In this document: piece by piece, positions 25,659 through 34,114 of the stretch | Numbering within the stretch: the first letter of the stretch is position 1 | Layout of the letters: every line of letters starts with the position of its first letter | From: Bhargavaea cecembensis | Lineage (GTDB): Bacteria; Bacillota; Bacilli; Bacillales_A; Planococcaceae | Assembly (NCBI RefSeq): GCF_001619585.1 | Contig: NZ_LQNT01000001.1 | Span: 124,001 to 188,000 of the forward strand | Length of the DNA stretch: 64,000 nucleotides | Direction: 5' to 3' | Position numbers and translations under genes: made by a program | The notes under the pieces: generated by a model | Database searches by the model: none | What the model saw: the letters and a program-made list of their open reading frames with translations, nothing else | Told to the model about the DNA's origin: nothing

Positions 25659-26408
25659 ATGCTCCGAAAAGTAAAGGAAGTTGCAGAACTGACCGGTATC
25701 AGTATCCGGACACTTCATCATTACGACCGAATCGGCCTGTTATCACCCGAACAGGTGACAGAGGCAGGCTACCGGCAGTACTCAGACCGTGACCTGGAAA
25801 CGCTCCAGCAGATTCTGTTTTTCAGGGAACTCGGTTTTCAGCTGAAGCGCATCGGTGAAATTTTGAAAAGCCCGGAATTTGACAGGGAAGAGGCCCTTTT
25901 GCTGCAGCGTGAGGCCCTGCTTGAAAAAAGGGCGAGGCTTGATCGGATGATCGGGACTCTGGAGAAAACCATACAAGACGCGAAAGGAGAAATTGAAATG
26001 ACGGATAAAGAGAAGTTCGAGGGATTTGACTTCACAAATAATCCATACGAGGACGAAGCCCGGCGGCGCTGGGGAGACGAGGCGGTCGACCGGTCCAATC
26101 AGGCACTGGCAAACATGGGGCCGGAAGGGCAAAAGCAGACCGGCGAACAGATGGAAGCCTTGTTCCGGAAACTTGCCGCCATGAGAAATCAGGATCCTGA
26201 TTCGGAAGAAGTCCAGCAGGCAATCGGCGAATGGCATGCGTTCCTGAACAGCATGGGGCACACCTATTCACCTGAAGCCTTCAAGGGGCTTGGGCAACTG
26301 TATATCCAGGATGAGCGGTTCACCCGAAACATGGACAAATTCGGTGACGGGTTTGCCCGATTCATGGCAGAAGCGATGGGAATCCGGTCTGATCGGCTTC
26401 AAGGCTGA
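25659..26408 (+). CDS. MerR family regulator with TipAS ligand domain
   Basis: 249 residues. The N-terminal MerR HTH is VKEVAELTGISIRTLHHYD with the wing GLLSPEQVTEAGYRQYS. A long dimer coiled coil (about residues 75-110) and a C-terminal TipAS domain follow, the latter containing the NPYEDEARRRWGDEAVDRS signature. TipA/Mta-type proteins bind drugs or peptides and activate promoters with a stretched spacer, exactly the promoter seen just upstream. No transporter gene lies next to it, so targets other than itself are unknown. AAGGAGGAGGT ribosome site. Confidence 0.9.
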   Translation: MLRKVKEVAELTGISIRTLHHYDRIGLLSPEQVTEAGYRQYSDRDLETLQQILFFRELGFQLKRIGEILKSPEFDREEALLLQREALLEKRARLDRMIGTLEKTIQDAKGEIEMTDKEKFEGFDFTNNPYEDEARRRWGDEAVDRSNQALANMGPEGQKQTGEQMEALFRKLAAMRNQDPDSEEVQQAIGEWHAFLNSMGHTYSPEAFKGLGQLYIQDERFTRNMDKFGDGFARFMAEAMGIRSDRLQG

Positions 26409-26421
26409 TTGTACAAATAAT

Positions 26422-26460
26422 AAAAGGCTTTCCGGATAATGAATCCGGAAAGCCTTTTTC
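26422..26460. terminator. Bidirectional terminator
   Basis: AAAAGGCTTTCCGGAT, loop AATGA, ATCCGGAAAGCCTTTTTC between convergent genes. Confidence 0.85.
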
Positions 26461-26472
26461 TATGGCGGCATC

Positions 26473-27756
26473 TCACACGAGATAAACCGCAAAATTCAGG
26501 ATGAAGAGGACAGCGATCACGTAGAGCGGCTTGGCGACCTCGCGTGCCCGCCCGCTTGCCAGCTTCAGAATCGGATAGAGAATGAACCCGACCGCGACGC
26601 CATCAGCAATGCTCTGGGTAAACGGAATCATGGCGATCAGGAAGATCGCAGGAAATGCCTCAGTCAGGTCAGATGTCTCCAGGTCGGTGATATTCTGGAC
26701 CATCAGTCCGCCGATAATCAGTAGAATCGGCGCAATGGCGTTGTCCGGAATATACTGGATGACCGGGATAAAGAAGACCGACAGCAGGAATAGAATACCT
26801 GCTGTGACTGCGCTGAGTCCGGTCCGGCCGCCTGCCGCGATGACGGCGCCCGTTTCTGCGGTTGCCACGGGCGTGCTCGAGCCGAACAATCCTGACAGCA
26901 TGGCGGACAGCGAAGTCGCCTGTAATGCCCGCTCCGCCTTTTCCGGACGGCCTGCTGCTGCGGTGTGTGACTGAACAAGGCCGATGTTCTCGAAGACGGT
27001 CACCATCGTCAGGGAAAACGTCCCGACGATAAACGCCATGGAGAGAACACTGTCAAACGACCAGGCAGCAAACACATCGCCATAAGAAGCAAGGGAGATG
27101 TCATCGTTCCCGGAACCGTCAGGCATAATGCCGAACAGTGCCGCGATGGCGGTTCCCGCGATCATCGCCCAGAGAAAGTGTCCCGTGATGTTTCTCAGAA
27201 ACAGAACGAGTGCGATGAGCAGCGTCAGGACCGTGGCGATCAGTCTGGGATCGGACAGGTCGCCCAGTGCGATCATTGAACTTGTGCCGCGGTCGATGAT
27301 GCCGCCTTTCTCCAGGCCGATAAAAATCAGGAACAGCCCGATTCCTACCGTAATGGCCACCTTCAGGGATTGTGGAATCACCCGATTCAGGATGGCTCCC
27401 AGCTTCGTGAATGCAACAGCCACGAACAAAATGCCGGAGATGAACACAAGCGTCAGCGCCGCCCGATAATCCAGGCCCATCGAGTGGACAAACGTGTAGG
27501 TGAACATGACGTTGATGCCCATACCCGGTACGAGGAGGATTGGCGCATTTGCCCACAAGCCCATGAGGAGACAGCCCACGAACGAAATCAGAATCGTGGC
27601 GATCATGGCGCCTTCCAGCGGCATACCGGACTCGGCCAGAATAAACGAGTTGACCGCAATGATGTAGGCGATCGTAAAGAAGCCGACCAGACCGGCCATC
27701 ACTTCCGTCCGGATGTTCGTACCGTGTCCCTTCAAATCAAAAAGATCTTTTTTCAT
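26473..27756 (-). CDS. NCS2 family purine permease (AzgA/PbuG type)
   Basis: 427 residues with 12-14 predicted TM helices. The start GTNIRTEVMAGLVGFFTIAY and the ILLVPGMGINVMFTYT, ATAETGAVIAAGGRTGL and VGFILYPILKLASG segments are those of the AzgA-like subgroup that imports adenine, guanine or hypoxanthine with protons. Which base cannot be decided. No purine riboswitch is seen upstream; instead a promoter and a 14-base palindrome lie in the short leader. Confidence 0.87.
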   Translation of the reverse strand: MKKDLFDLKGHGTNIRTEVMAGLVGFFTIAYIIAVNSFILAESGMPLEGAMIATILISFVGCLLMGLWANAPILLVPGMGINVMFTYTFVHSMGLDYRAALTLVFISGILFVAVAFTKLGAILNRVIPQSLKVAITVGIGLFLIFIGLEKGGIIDRGTSSMIALGDLSDPRLIATVLTLLIALVLFLRNITGHFLWAMIAGTAIAALFGIMPDGSGNDDISLASYGDVFAAWSFDSVLSMAFIVGTFSLTMVTVFENIGLVQSHTAAAGRPEKAERALQATSLSAMLSGLFGSSTPVATAETGAVIAAGGRTGLSAVTAGILFLLSVFFIPVIQYIPDNAIAPILLIIGGLMVQNITDLETSDLTEAFPAIFLIAMIPFTQSIADGVAVGFILYPILKLASGRAREVAKPLYVIAVLFILNFAVYLV

Positions 27757-27800
27757 ACAGAAAACCTGCTATTCAGTTATCCCTCTCCCAACCCGCTTCA

Positions 27801-27859
27801 CTCCATTAATGGAGCAAGCCACAATTCTTTATTATACACTGATTTTCCGGATATTTAAA
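27801..27859 (-). promoter_or_regulatory. Promoter and palindrome upstream of the purine permease
   Basis: On the minus strand TTTAAA (27859-27854), a 17-base spacer and TATAAT (27836-27831). CTCCATTAATGGAG at 27801-27814 is a perfect 14-base palindrome in the early leader, flanked by GCTT and AAGC; it may be an operator or an mRNA hairpin. Confidence 0.55.
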
Positions 27860-27891
27860 GCCCCCCTCCGCAATAGCGGAAGGGGGGAGGC
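27860..27891 (-). terminator. Terminator of pepF
   Basis: Long GC-rich hairpin made of CCCCCC and GGGGGG arms around CCGC/GCGG, with CTTTAAAT after it on the minus strand. Confidence 0.75.
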
Positions 27892-27894
27892 AAA

Positions 27895-29709
27895 TCAGGC
27901 TTTTGTGTTGGAAGCGACTTCTTCGGTCAGCTGCTCAAGCTGGTCGATCAGGCTGCCGATGTACGCGATGGTGTCGCGGAGCGGAGCATCCGTCGTGATG
28001 TCGACGCCTGCCATTTTCGCGAGTTCCACCGGTGACTTCGTTCCGCCTGCACGGAGAACTTCCAGCCACTCGTTCACAGCCGGCTCGCCTTCGTCCAGGA
28101 TCCGCTTGGACACCTGCGTCGAAATCGTGAGGCCTGCACTGTAGGTATACGGATAAAGGCCCATGTAGTAATGCGGCTGGCGCATCCAGGTGAGTTCAGC
28201 GCCTTCTTCGATCGTGATATCACTGCCCCAGAACTCTTCAAGCACACCGCGCTTCAGTTCATTCAGCACACCGGCATTGACGCTCTGTCCGGCATCGATC
28301 CGCTCGTAAACTTTGCGCTGGTAGGCGGCTTCGAGAAGGTGGGTGACGAAGTTGTGGTAGTACGTACGCGCTACGATGGAGGCGATGACCCAGCGCTTGA
28401 ACCTCGGATCGTCCGAGTTCTTGAGCAGGTGATTGGCCATCAGCATCTCGTTCATCGTGGACGGCGCCTCGATAAAGTAGAGAGACGGCCTTGCGTTGAA
28501 GACACCCTGCTCTCTGTTGGCGTTGTAGAAATGTCCGGCGTGGCCCAGTTCGTGTGCGAGGACGAAAACATCCTCCATGCTGCCCGACCAGGAGATCAGG
28601 ATATAAGGATGGACTCCGTATGGGCTTGAGCAGAATGCGCCGGTGGACTTGCCTTTGTTCTGGGCAAAGTCGGTCCAGCGTTCGTCATACGAGCGCTTCA
28701 GCATTTCGGAATAGTCGTCTCCCATAACAGACAGGGCATCGAAGATATACTTCTTGGACTCCTCGATCGTGATTTTAGGCTCATACGACGGATCGAGCGG
28801 GACTTTTAGGTCTGCGAACGTCATCCGGTCGATGCCATGCACATCCTGCAGCAGCTTGGCGTAGCGCCGCATGTGCGGTGCCAATTCGTTCATGATGAGG
28901 TCGATCTGGCGGTCGTACAGTTCACGGTCAACTTCCTGGTTGAACAGCAGGTAATCGAAGACCGTGTCGAATCCGCGAAGGTCGGAGGTCGTCTTTTCCG
29001 TCTGGAGGTGGGTGTCATATGTTTTGGCAGTTGTGTGCTGGTAGTCTGCCAGCTTCTTGTAGAACGCTTTGTAGGCTGCTCGGCGCTTTTCCGTATCCGG
29101 ATCGGTTTCCCAGGTTCCCTCGAACAGATTGTAGCTGTTCGGGAACTGCTCGCCGCCGGCCTCGAAGTCCGGGAAGTCCATATCCACGAGTTTTGTGACA
29201 TTGTAGAGCTCATAAGGAGCATCGAATACGGAAGAGAACGAAGCGAGCACTTTTTCCACTTCAGGATGCAGCTTGTGTGGCTTGAAGCGGAGAATATCTC
29301 TCAGGTAGATGCGGAAGTCATCGGACTGTTCCATCGCCCGCTTAAGCTCTTCCTCAGGAAGCTGGGAAAGTTCACTCTCAAAGAAGCTCATCTCGGCAGA
29401 ACTTTTCGCCATCAGCGAGCCGAATGCCGCCCCTCTCATCTGGTGGTCACTGTTCGTCTGATCTTCGCTCTGCAGCAGGCTGACATAGGTGCCCGCAGGA
29501 ATAATCTTTTCGTAGATGGCTGCGTAGTCCTTGAGTGCTGCGAGAGCTGATGCTGCGTCAGTGATTTTGCCCTTGTATTGTTCTGCAAACTTGCGCACTG
29601 CTTCGCGGATTTCATCGAGCCTTGCTTCGTAGTCGGCTTCCGAAGCAAACAGGTCACTCAGGTTCCATGTTTCTTCAAGCTTCACTTCTGAACGCGGAAT
29701 TGCGGACAT
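27895..29709 (-). CDS. pepF: Oligoendopeptidase F
   Basis: 604-residue M3 family zinc metallopeptidase that cuts short peptides in the cytoplasm. The zinc motif is FVLAHELGHAGHFYNA (HExxH plus a downstream Glu in FIEAPSTMNEM). The N-terminal helical half encloses the active-site channel. Length and start (SEVKLEETWNLSDLF) match the Bacillus family. TTAGGAGGAAAC ribosome site; single gene with its own terminator. Confidence 0.95.
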   Translation of the reverse strand: MSAIPRSEVKLEETWNLSDLFASEADYEARLDEIREAVRKFAEQYKGKITDAASALAALKDYAAIYEKIIPAGTYVSLLQSEDQTNSDHQMRGAAFGSLMAKSSAEMSFFESELSQLPEEELKRAMEQSDDFRIYLRDILRFKPHKLHPEVEKVLASFSSVFDAPYELYNVTKLVDMDFPDFEAGGEQFPNSYNLFEGTWETDPDTEKRRAAYKAFYKKLADYQHTTAKTYDTHLQTEKTTSDLRGFDTVFDYLLFNQEVDRELYDRQIDLIMNELAPHMRRYAKLLQDVHGIDRMTFADLKVPLDPSYEPKITIEESKKYIFDALSVMGDDYSEMLKRSYDERWTDFAQNKGKSTGAFCSSPYGVHPYILISWSGSMEDVFVLAHELGHAGHFYNANREQGVFNARPSLYFIEAPSTMNEMLMANHLLKNSDDPRFKRWVIASIVARTYYHNFVTHLLEAAYQRKVYERIDAGQSVNAGVLNELKRGVLEEFWGSDITIEEGAELTWMRQPHYYMGLYPYTYSAGLTISTQVSKRILDEGEPAVNEWLEVLRAGGTKSPVELAKMAGVDITTDAPLRDTIAYIGSLIDQLEQLTEEVASNTKA

Positions 29710-29866
29710 TGGTGTTTCCTCCTAATCTTACGGTAGTCGAATTAATTGTATAACATCCGGGCCATCATTGAAAGCAGATTCTGAGCTTTCTGACTAGCAG
29801 AAACACGTTATTCTATGGAGGAATCAGGGAATACATGAAGGACTATCTGACAGAAGAGGTGTGCTG

Positions 29867-31120
29867 ATGACGAAACAGATTCCAGAGATCAAGATGATTG
29901 ACAGTACGGTAAACGTGGTCACAGAGGGCTACAACTTTGTCGGAAAGCGGATGTCCCGGCTGGACACAGACGTTTTCGAAGCAAGGATCCTCGGTAAAAA
30001 GATGATCGTCATGACCGGTCGGGACGCCGCAGAGTTGTTTTATGATGAATCCAAGATCAAGCGGGAAGGCGCGATGCCAAAACGGATCCAGAAAACGCTG
30101 TTCGGGGTAAACGGCATCCATACGAAAGATGGACAAAAGCACAAGATCCGGAAAGCGATGTTCATGTCGATGATGGGTGAGGAGAGGCTGGCCCATCTGC
30201 GGACGATTCTTCAGGAAGAGTGGAAGCGGAAGGGCCGGGAAATGGAACAGAAAAGGCGGGCCGTGCTGTTTGATGAGTCAGAGGAACTGATTTTGAGGGC
30301 GATGTGCCGGTGGACAGGCGTTCCGCTGACAGACGCTGAATCCTGGCGGCGGGCCTATGAGGTCGGTGTGATGATTGATGCAGCGGGCGGCGTCGGTAAA
30401 CGATACCGCGAAGGGGAAAAGGTCAGAACGGAGACGGAAGGTTGGATCCAGGAAGTGATCGAGGCAATCCGGGACGGCAGGATGAAGGCCGAGGAAGGGA
30501 CTCCGGTCCATACGGTCGCTTTCCATGAGGAAGAAGGGGAACTGCTGGATGCCCATATGGCGGCCATCGAACTGCTGAATGTCATCCGGCCTGCTGTCGC
30601 GGTCGCCCGATTTGTCGCGTTCGCGGCACTTGCCCTGCATGATTTCCCGGAGTGGAAAAACAAACTCGGCACCACGAAAGAGCTTAATAACTTTGCCAAC
30701 GAAATCCGGCGCTTTTATCCGTTCACACCTTTCCTCCCGGCAGTTGTCAAAGAAGATTTCGAATGGAAAGGCTATCTGTTCAAAGAGGGCCGTCATGTCA
30801 TCTTGGATGTGCATGGCATCAACCGGGATCCGCGTATCTGGGAAGAGCCGGACGAATTCAACCCAGACCGGTTCAATAACTTTACCGATGACCGGTTCAA
30901 CTTCATCCCGCAGGGCGGCGGAGATCCGGATACCGGACACCGGTGCCCGGGGGAACCGATTGCGGTCATGATTATCGAAGAAAGCGTCCGGTACCTGACA
31001 GAAAAACTGTCCTACGAAGTCCCGGAGCAGGACCTCACCATCAACATGGTCCGCATGCCGACTCTCCCGAAAGACCGTTTCATCATGGATCATATCAGGG
31101 TAACGGGGCGAGTAATCTGA
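29867..31120 (+). CDS. CYP152 fatty-acid peroxygenase cytochrome P450
   Basis: 417 residues, the same length as B. subtilis P450 BS-beta (CYP152A1). The haem-thiolate loop is GHRCPGEPIAV. The I-helix reads LLNVIRPAVAVARFVAF: an Arg-Pro replaces the acid-alcohol pair of ordinary P450s, and this Arg holds the fatty-acid carboxylate so that hydrogen peroxide is used directly. Products would be alpha- or beta-hydroxy fatty acids, perhaps some terminal alkenes. ATG 29867 with GAAGAGGTG upstream. No redox partner genes, as expected. Confidence 0.92.
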   Translation: MTKQIPEIKMIDSTVNVVTEGYNFVGKRMSRLDTDVFEARILGKKMIVMTGRDAAELFYDESKIKREGAMPKRIQKTLFGVNGIHTKDGQKHKIRKAMFMSMMGEERLAHLRTILQEEWKRKGREMEQKRRAVLFDESEELILRAMCRWTGVPLTDAESWRRAYEVGVMIDAAGGVGKRYREGEKVRTETEGWIQEVIEAIRDGRMKAEEGTPVHTVAFHEEEGELLDAHMAAIELLNVIRPAVAVARFVAFAALALHDFPEWKNKLGTTKELNNFANEIRRFYPFTPFLPAVVKEDFEWKGYLFKEGRHVILDVHGINRDPRIWEEPDEFNPDRFNNFTDDRFNFIPQGGGDPDTGHRCPGEPIAVMIIEESVRYLTEKLSYEVPEQDLTINMVRMPTLPKDRFIMDHIRVTGRVI

Positions 31121-31134
31121 AAAACGACCCGGTT

Positions 31135-31178
31135 CTGCAGACAAAATGAGCATGCAGCTCTTTTGTCTGCAGTTTTTT
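31135..31178 (+). terminator. Terminator of the P450 gene
   Basis: CTGCAGACAAAA / TTTTGTCTGCAG with an inner GAGC/GCTC stem, then TTTTTT. The outer stem is shared with the thrS terminator. Confidence 0.88.
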
Positions 31179-31221
31179 ATGGAGATCTTTTTAGGAGGCG
31201 TTAGATAAGCAGCGGGGCATG

Positions 31222-31312
31222 GTTTGCGTATGAATCCAAGAAATTCGTGTGCGAAGAGTGGAGCGCCTCAGAAGTTTGCGTATGAATCCAAGTCGTTTGC
31301 GTACGAAAAGTG
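31222..31312 (+). repeat. Short direct repeats in the gap before the thioesterase gene
   Basis: GTTTGCGTATGAATCCAAG occurs perfectly at 31222-31240 and 31274-31292, 52 bases apart. After each copy comes a related block, TCGTGTGCGAAGAGTGG or CGTTTGCGTACGAAAAGTGG. No gene or clear hairpin explains it. Confidence 0.7.
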
Positions 31313-31430
31313 GTTTCACACGGCGGAACTGCCTTGTGCTACATTTCCACTTTATCAATTTGATAGCAGGATATCCGGAAAAGCTGTCGAAAAGGGGAAA
31401 CAGATAATAGGGTGAAGAGGAGGGGTTCAG

Positions 31431-31922
31431 ATGGTACAGGAAGCAAAAGAGATCGTCCATGCCATCCAGGATGAGTATCCGGATGATTACGCCTGGTGCT
31501 ACGGATGCGGAAGGCGAAATGCAAAGGGCCATCATTTTCGGACGGGCTGGGAAGGGGACGCAACAGTCACCTACTATGATCCTGCGGGCGATGAGCTTGC
31601 TCTTCCGGGATTTGTCTACGGGGGCGTGATTGCCTCACTGATCGACTGTCACGGCACCGGTTCAGCCTCTTTGGCACTGCACAGAAAAAACGGCCATGAA
31701 CCGGGGGATGGAGAGGACCCGCCACGGTTCGTCACCGCCTCCCTCAATGTAGACTTCAAGAAGCCGACACCTCACGGTAAGGTGCTGAAGGCAATCGGTC
31801 GAGTAGAGGAAATCCATCCGAAAAAGTTTAAGGTGAATGTTGAGGTTGTAGCAGACGGGGAAGTATGTGTGACAGGTGAAGTGGTCGCTGTGGTTATGCC
31901 GGAAACTTTCCTTCAGAAATAA
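31431..31922 (+). CDS. Hotdog-fold thioesterase (PaaI-like)
   Basis: 163 residues of the acyl-CoA thioesterase hotdog superfamily. Visible are CYGCGRRNAKGHHFRTGW near the N-terminus, the catalytic helix GGVIASLIDCHGTGSA (Asp in the usual general-base position) and the strand RFVTASLNVDFKKPTP. It should release CoA from an acyl thioester; the substrate is unknown. AGAGGAGGGG ribosome site. Confidence 0.88.
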   Translation: MVQEAKEIVHAIQDEYPDDYAWCYGCGRRNAKGHHFRTGWEGDATVTYYDPAGDELALPGFVYGGVIASLIDCHGTGSASLALHRKNGHEPGDGEDPPRFVTASLNVDFKKPTPHGKVLKAIGRVEEIHPKKFKVNVEVVADGEVCVTGEVVAVVMPETFLQK

Positions 31923-31931
31923 TAAAAAGGA

Positions 31932-31967
31932 GAAACCGCCCGATCCACGATCGGGCGGTTTCTCTGC
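31932..31967 (+). terminator. Hairpin after the thioesterase gene
   Basis: Fourteen-base stem GAAACCGCCCGATC / GATCGGGCGGTTTC, loop CAC. The following TCTCTGC is a poor T tract, so termination may be weak. Confidence 0.55.
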
Positions 31968-32159
31968 AAACGGAAAACTTGCTGATTCAAATACTGCTCT
32001 GACGAAGAAGGTCGTCCATCTCGTCTGTGGCAGGTGATCGGCCAAACTGCCGTCGCCTTTCCGGCATAAGGTGTCAATTGATTGACCACCAAATTCACAG
32101 TCAGGCTGTCAAATGCACTTTTACAAAAAACTTACTGTTCGCCGCATTTCCTGTCGGAC

Positions 32160-32406
32160 GTCCTCCGGGTTTCCATTGGCACCATCTCCCGAGTCACGTG
32201 CAAGGATCGTACGGAAAATCGATCCGTTCGTTCTATGCTGAAAACCTAAGCCTGATCAGGCAGGTTCTCTTGTGTCCTCCTGGTGTCCATCGTCTACCAT
32301 CCCCTGAGTCCATTGCACTGGCTGTCCGGATTCACTCCGGTCAATTGCTTTGGCAGATACCGTGTTTCAATCTGCCTATTTTTTTGTCCTCCTGGTTTCC
32401 ATGATC
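32160..32406 (+). ncRNA. Tandem small-RNA-like units with CCTCC cores
   Basis: In a 750-base gap without genes, GTCCTCC starts three related units at 32160, 32274 and 32386. Units 1 and 2 align over the first 45 bases (GTCCTCC-GGT-TCCAT...ACCATC-CC-GAGTC...TGCA), then each has a small hairpin and a closing hairpin. In unit 2 the last is a good terminator: GGCAGAT / ATCTGCC (32352-32376) then TATTTTTTT. In unit 1 it is AACCT-GCCTGATCAGGC-AGGTT (32243-32266). Unit 3 keeps only the core. CCTCC can pair with ribosome sites. No clear promoter was found. Confidence 0.4.
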
Positions 32407-32722
32407 CATCATCCTTTTGATGATTCGTCTTGCGGATTAAAGGTCCGGCCAACACGGATCATGCGGCGCTGACGAGAAAGACCTTCGTCACATAAAGCAA
32501 ATTTTCCGCCAAGGCTGTGCAGTTCTCCGCCTTCGGCATCGATCAAACTGATGCATTCAGCGGTGTTCGCCTTGTACTGTTACTTTACCCGGAAGGAATT
32601 GGAGTAAACATTTCACGCATAATTTTTTTGGGTTTTATTTTAAGAAAGACAACTCTCTTTTCTTGCGCGGCAAAACCTGTTACCATTATCCTTAATTCGA
32701 GATAAAGAAAGTAGGGATCCGA

Positions 32723-33325
32723 TTGAAGCATATTTACAAGGAAGGCAAAGAAGGCAAGCCGACGCTTCTGCTCCTGCACGGAACCGGAGGAACAGAAAAT
32801 GATCTTCTCCCGATCGGCAATTTCATCGATCCGGATGCCGGTATCCTGAGTGTCCGGGGAGATGTGCTTGAAAACGGCATGCCCCGATTTTTCAGGCGCC
32901 TGGCAGAAGGCGTGTTCGACCTGGAAGACCTGGTCAAGCGTACCGAAGATCTGAATACCTTCATCGGCAAGGCTGCAGAGGACTACGGGTTTGACCGGGA
33001 GAATGTCATTGCAGTCGGTTATTCAAACGGAGCCAACATAGCGGCCAGTCTGATGTTCCATTACGAAAATGCGTTGAAGGGAGCGATCCTTCACCATCCG
33101 ATGGTCCCGATCCGCGATAAGGAACTTCCGCCACTGAAAGGGACGTCGGTCTTCATCGGTGCCGGCACCAATGATCCCATCTGTCCGATGGATGAGGCGA
33201 AGGATCTGCAAAGTCTTCTGGAGGGAGCGGGTGCAGATGTCCAAATCCATTGGGAGAACTTTGGCCACTCACTGACGCAGACAGAAGTCCAGGCGGCTGC
33301 AGCTTGGTATAAAAATAAATACTGA
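32723..33325 (+). CDS. Alpha/beta hydrolase (carboxylesterase/MhqD-like)
   Basis: 200 residues, TTG start at 32723 with AGGGATC upstream. Oxyanion loop LLLLHGTGGTEND, nucleophile elbow GYSNGANIAA, acid in GTNDPICPMDE, and His in FGHSLTQTE give a complete Ser-Asp-His triad. The form is that of the small phospholipase/carboxylesterase family that includes B. subtilis MhqD and YodD. The natural substrate is unknown. Confidence 0.87.
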   Translation: MKHIYKEGKEGKPTLLLLHGTGGTENDLLPIGNFIDPDAGILSVRGDVLENGMPRFFRRLAEGVFDLEDLVKRTEDLNTFIGKAAEDYGFDRENVIAVGYSNGANIAASLMFHYENALKGAILHHPMVPIRDKELPPLKGTSVFIGAGTNDPICPMDEAKDLQSLLEGAGADVQIHWENFGHSLTQTEVQAAAAWYKNKY

Positions 33326-33362
33326 AAAAAGCTCCAGTTCCCTTTGGGGAACGGAGCTTTTT
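33325..33362. terminator. Bidirectional terminator
   Basis: AAAAAAGCTCC, inner AGTTCCC/GGGAAC, GGAGCTTTTT between convergent genes. Confidence 0.82.
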
Positions 33363-33984
33363 AAAATGGGAGCAGAGTCGCTGCCGGACTGGGATCTGCA
33401 ATGATGGACTCAAGCGATTTAAGCGGAATCGGAAAATAGGGAAAACCGTAGACGTATGGAGTAAGCTCATAAAGCTGGAAAAAGACGGTCAGAGAATGGT
33501 CGGCCAGATAAAAATCCTGGTCAGGGGATATCTTCTCGAATGGCTCGAGGACCGGGACCTCCCACTCTTTAATCAGCCCGCCGATGATGCCTGAAAGCAC
33601 ATCGGTATAGTTACTGTCCGTCTTGAAGAGGTCTCCCAGACGGTACCGCCTTCCGGTGTGCACGTCGAATGTCAGTCCTTTGGCCAGCGTCAGGCCGTGT
33701 GCACCACCGGTAAAGGAATAGACAACGAGGAGAAGGCTGAGCACTCCGCGTTCGTTCGTTTTCACTTCATAGTAGCCAACCATTTCGACGAGGTTCGGGT
33801 TTCCATAGCCAAGTTCTTTGGCAAGCCTGGTGAATTCGGTAATGATCTGTAAATTGATCGCCGACTGTGCAGTCGGATTGGCGAGACCGGTTACCTGCGG
33901 ATAAACCAGGTCAATTTTTGGAGTAGCCATGTGGATGGGATGGGACACAATCTGTACAGGAAGATCGAACGGAATCGAAATCAT
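33361..33984 (-). CDS. DUF3298-containing protein
   Basis: 207 residues. The central part shows the DUF4163/DUF3298 pattern: YPQVTGLANPTAQSAIN, then YSFTGGAHGLTLAKGLTFD and GRRYRLGDLFKTD, ending in FQLYELTPYVYGFPYFPIP. Related domains occur in RsiV-type anti-sigma factors and in PdaC, where they are extracytoplasmic. Here no signal peptide or TM helix is seen, so location is open. The start is uncertain, because the only purine-rich site lies very close to the ATG. Confidence 0.75.
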   Translation of the reverse strand: MISIPFDLPVQIVSHPIHMATPKIDLVYPQVTGLANPTAQSAINLQIITEFTRLAKELGYGNPNLVEMVGYYEVKTNERGVLSLLLVVYSFTGGAHGLTLAKGLTFDVHTGRRYRLGDLFKTDSNYTDVLSGIIGGLIKEWEVPVLEPFEKISPDQDFYLADHSLTVFFQLYELTPYVYGFPYFPIPLKSLESIIADPSPAATLLPF

Positions 33985-34114
33985 CCTTTCTGTTTTCCTC
34001 AGTTCATGCGGTCAGAAAGGTTTGGGTGTCATTCTTTTGTAAGAAGTCTGAAGAAGGCGGGTGCTTTCAGGGCATTATAATGAAGATAACGACAGCCCGG
34101 AGGGGGAATTTGTG

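Noticed and set aside
27757..27830. Purine riboswitch ahead of the purine permease
   Set aside because: The leader is too short and lacks the conserved junction; only a 14-base palindrome is seen.
32160..32410. Three minus-strand mini-ORFs starting METRRT or MDTRRT in the CCTCC units
   Set aside because: They are 8-14 codons with unrelated tails, and the shared part is just the complement of the CCTCC core. The plus-strand terminators explain the region better.
32409..32546. Minus-strand frame of about 45-57 codons right of the CCTCC units (…HSLGGKFALCDEGLSRQRR…)
   Set aside because: Codon use looks coding-like, but there is a stop just upstream, no ATG and no ribosome site. At most it is the remnant of a lost gene.
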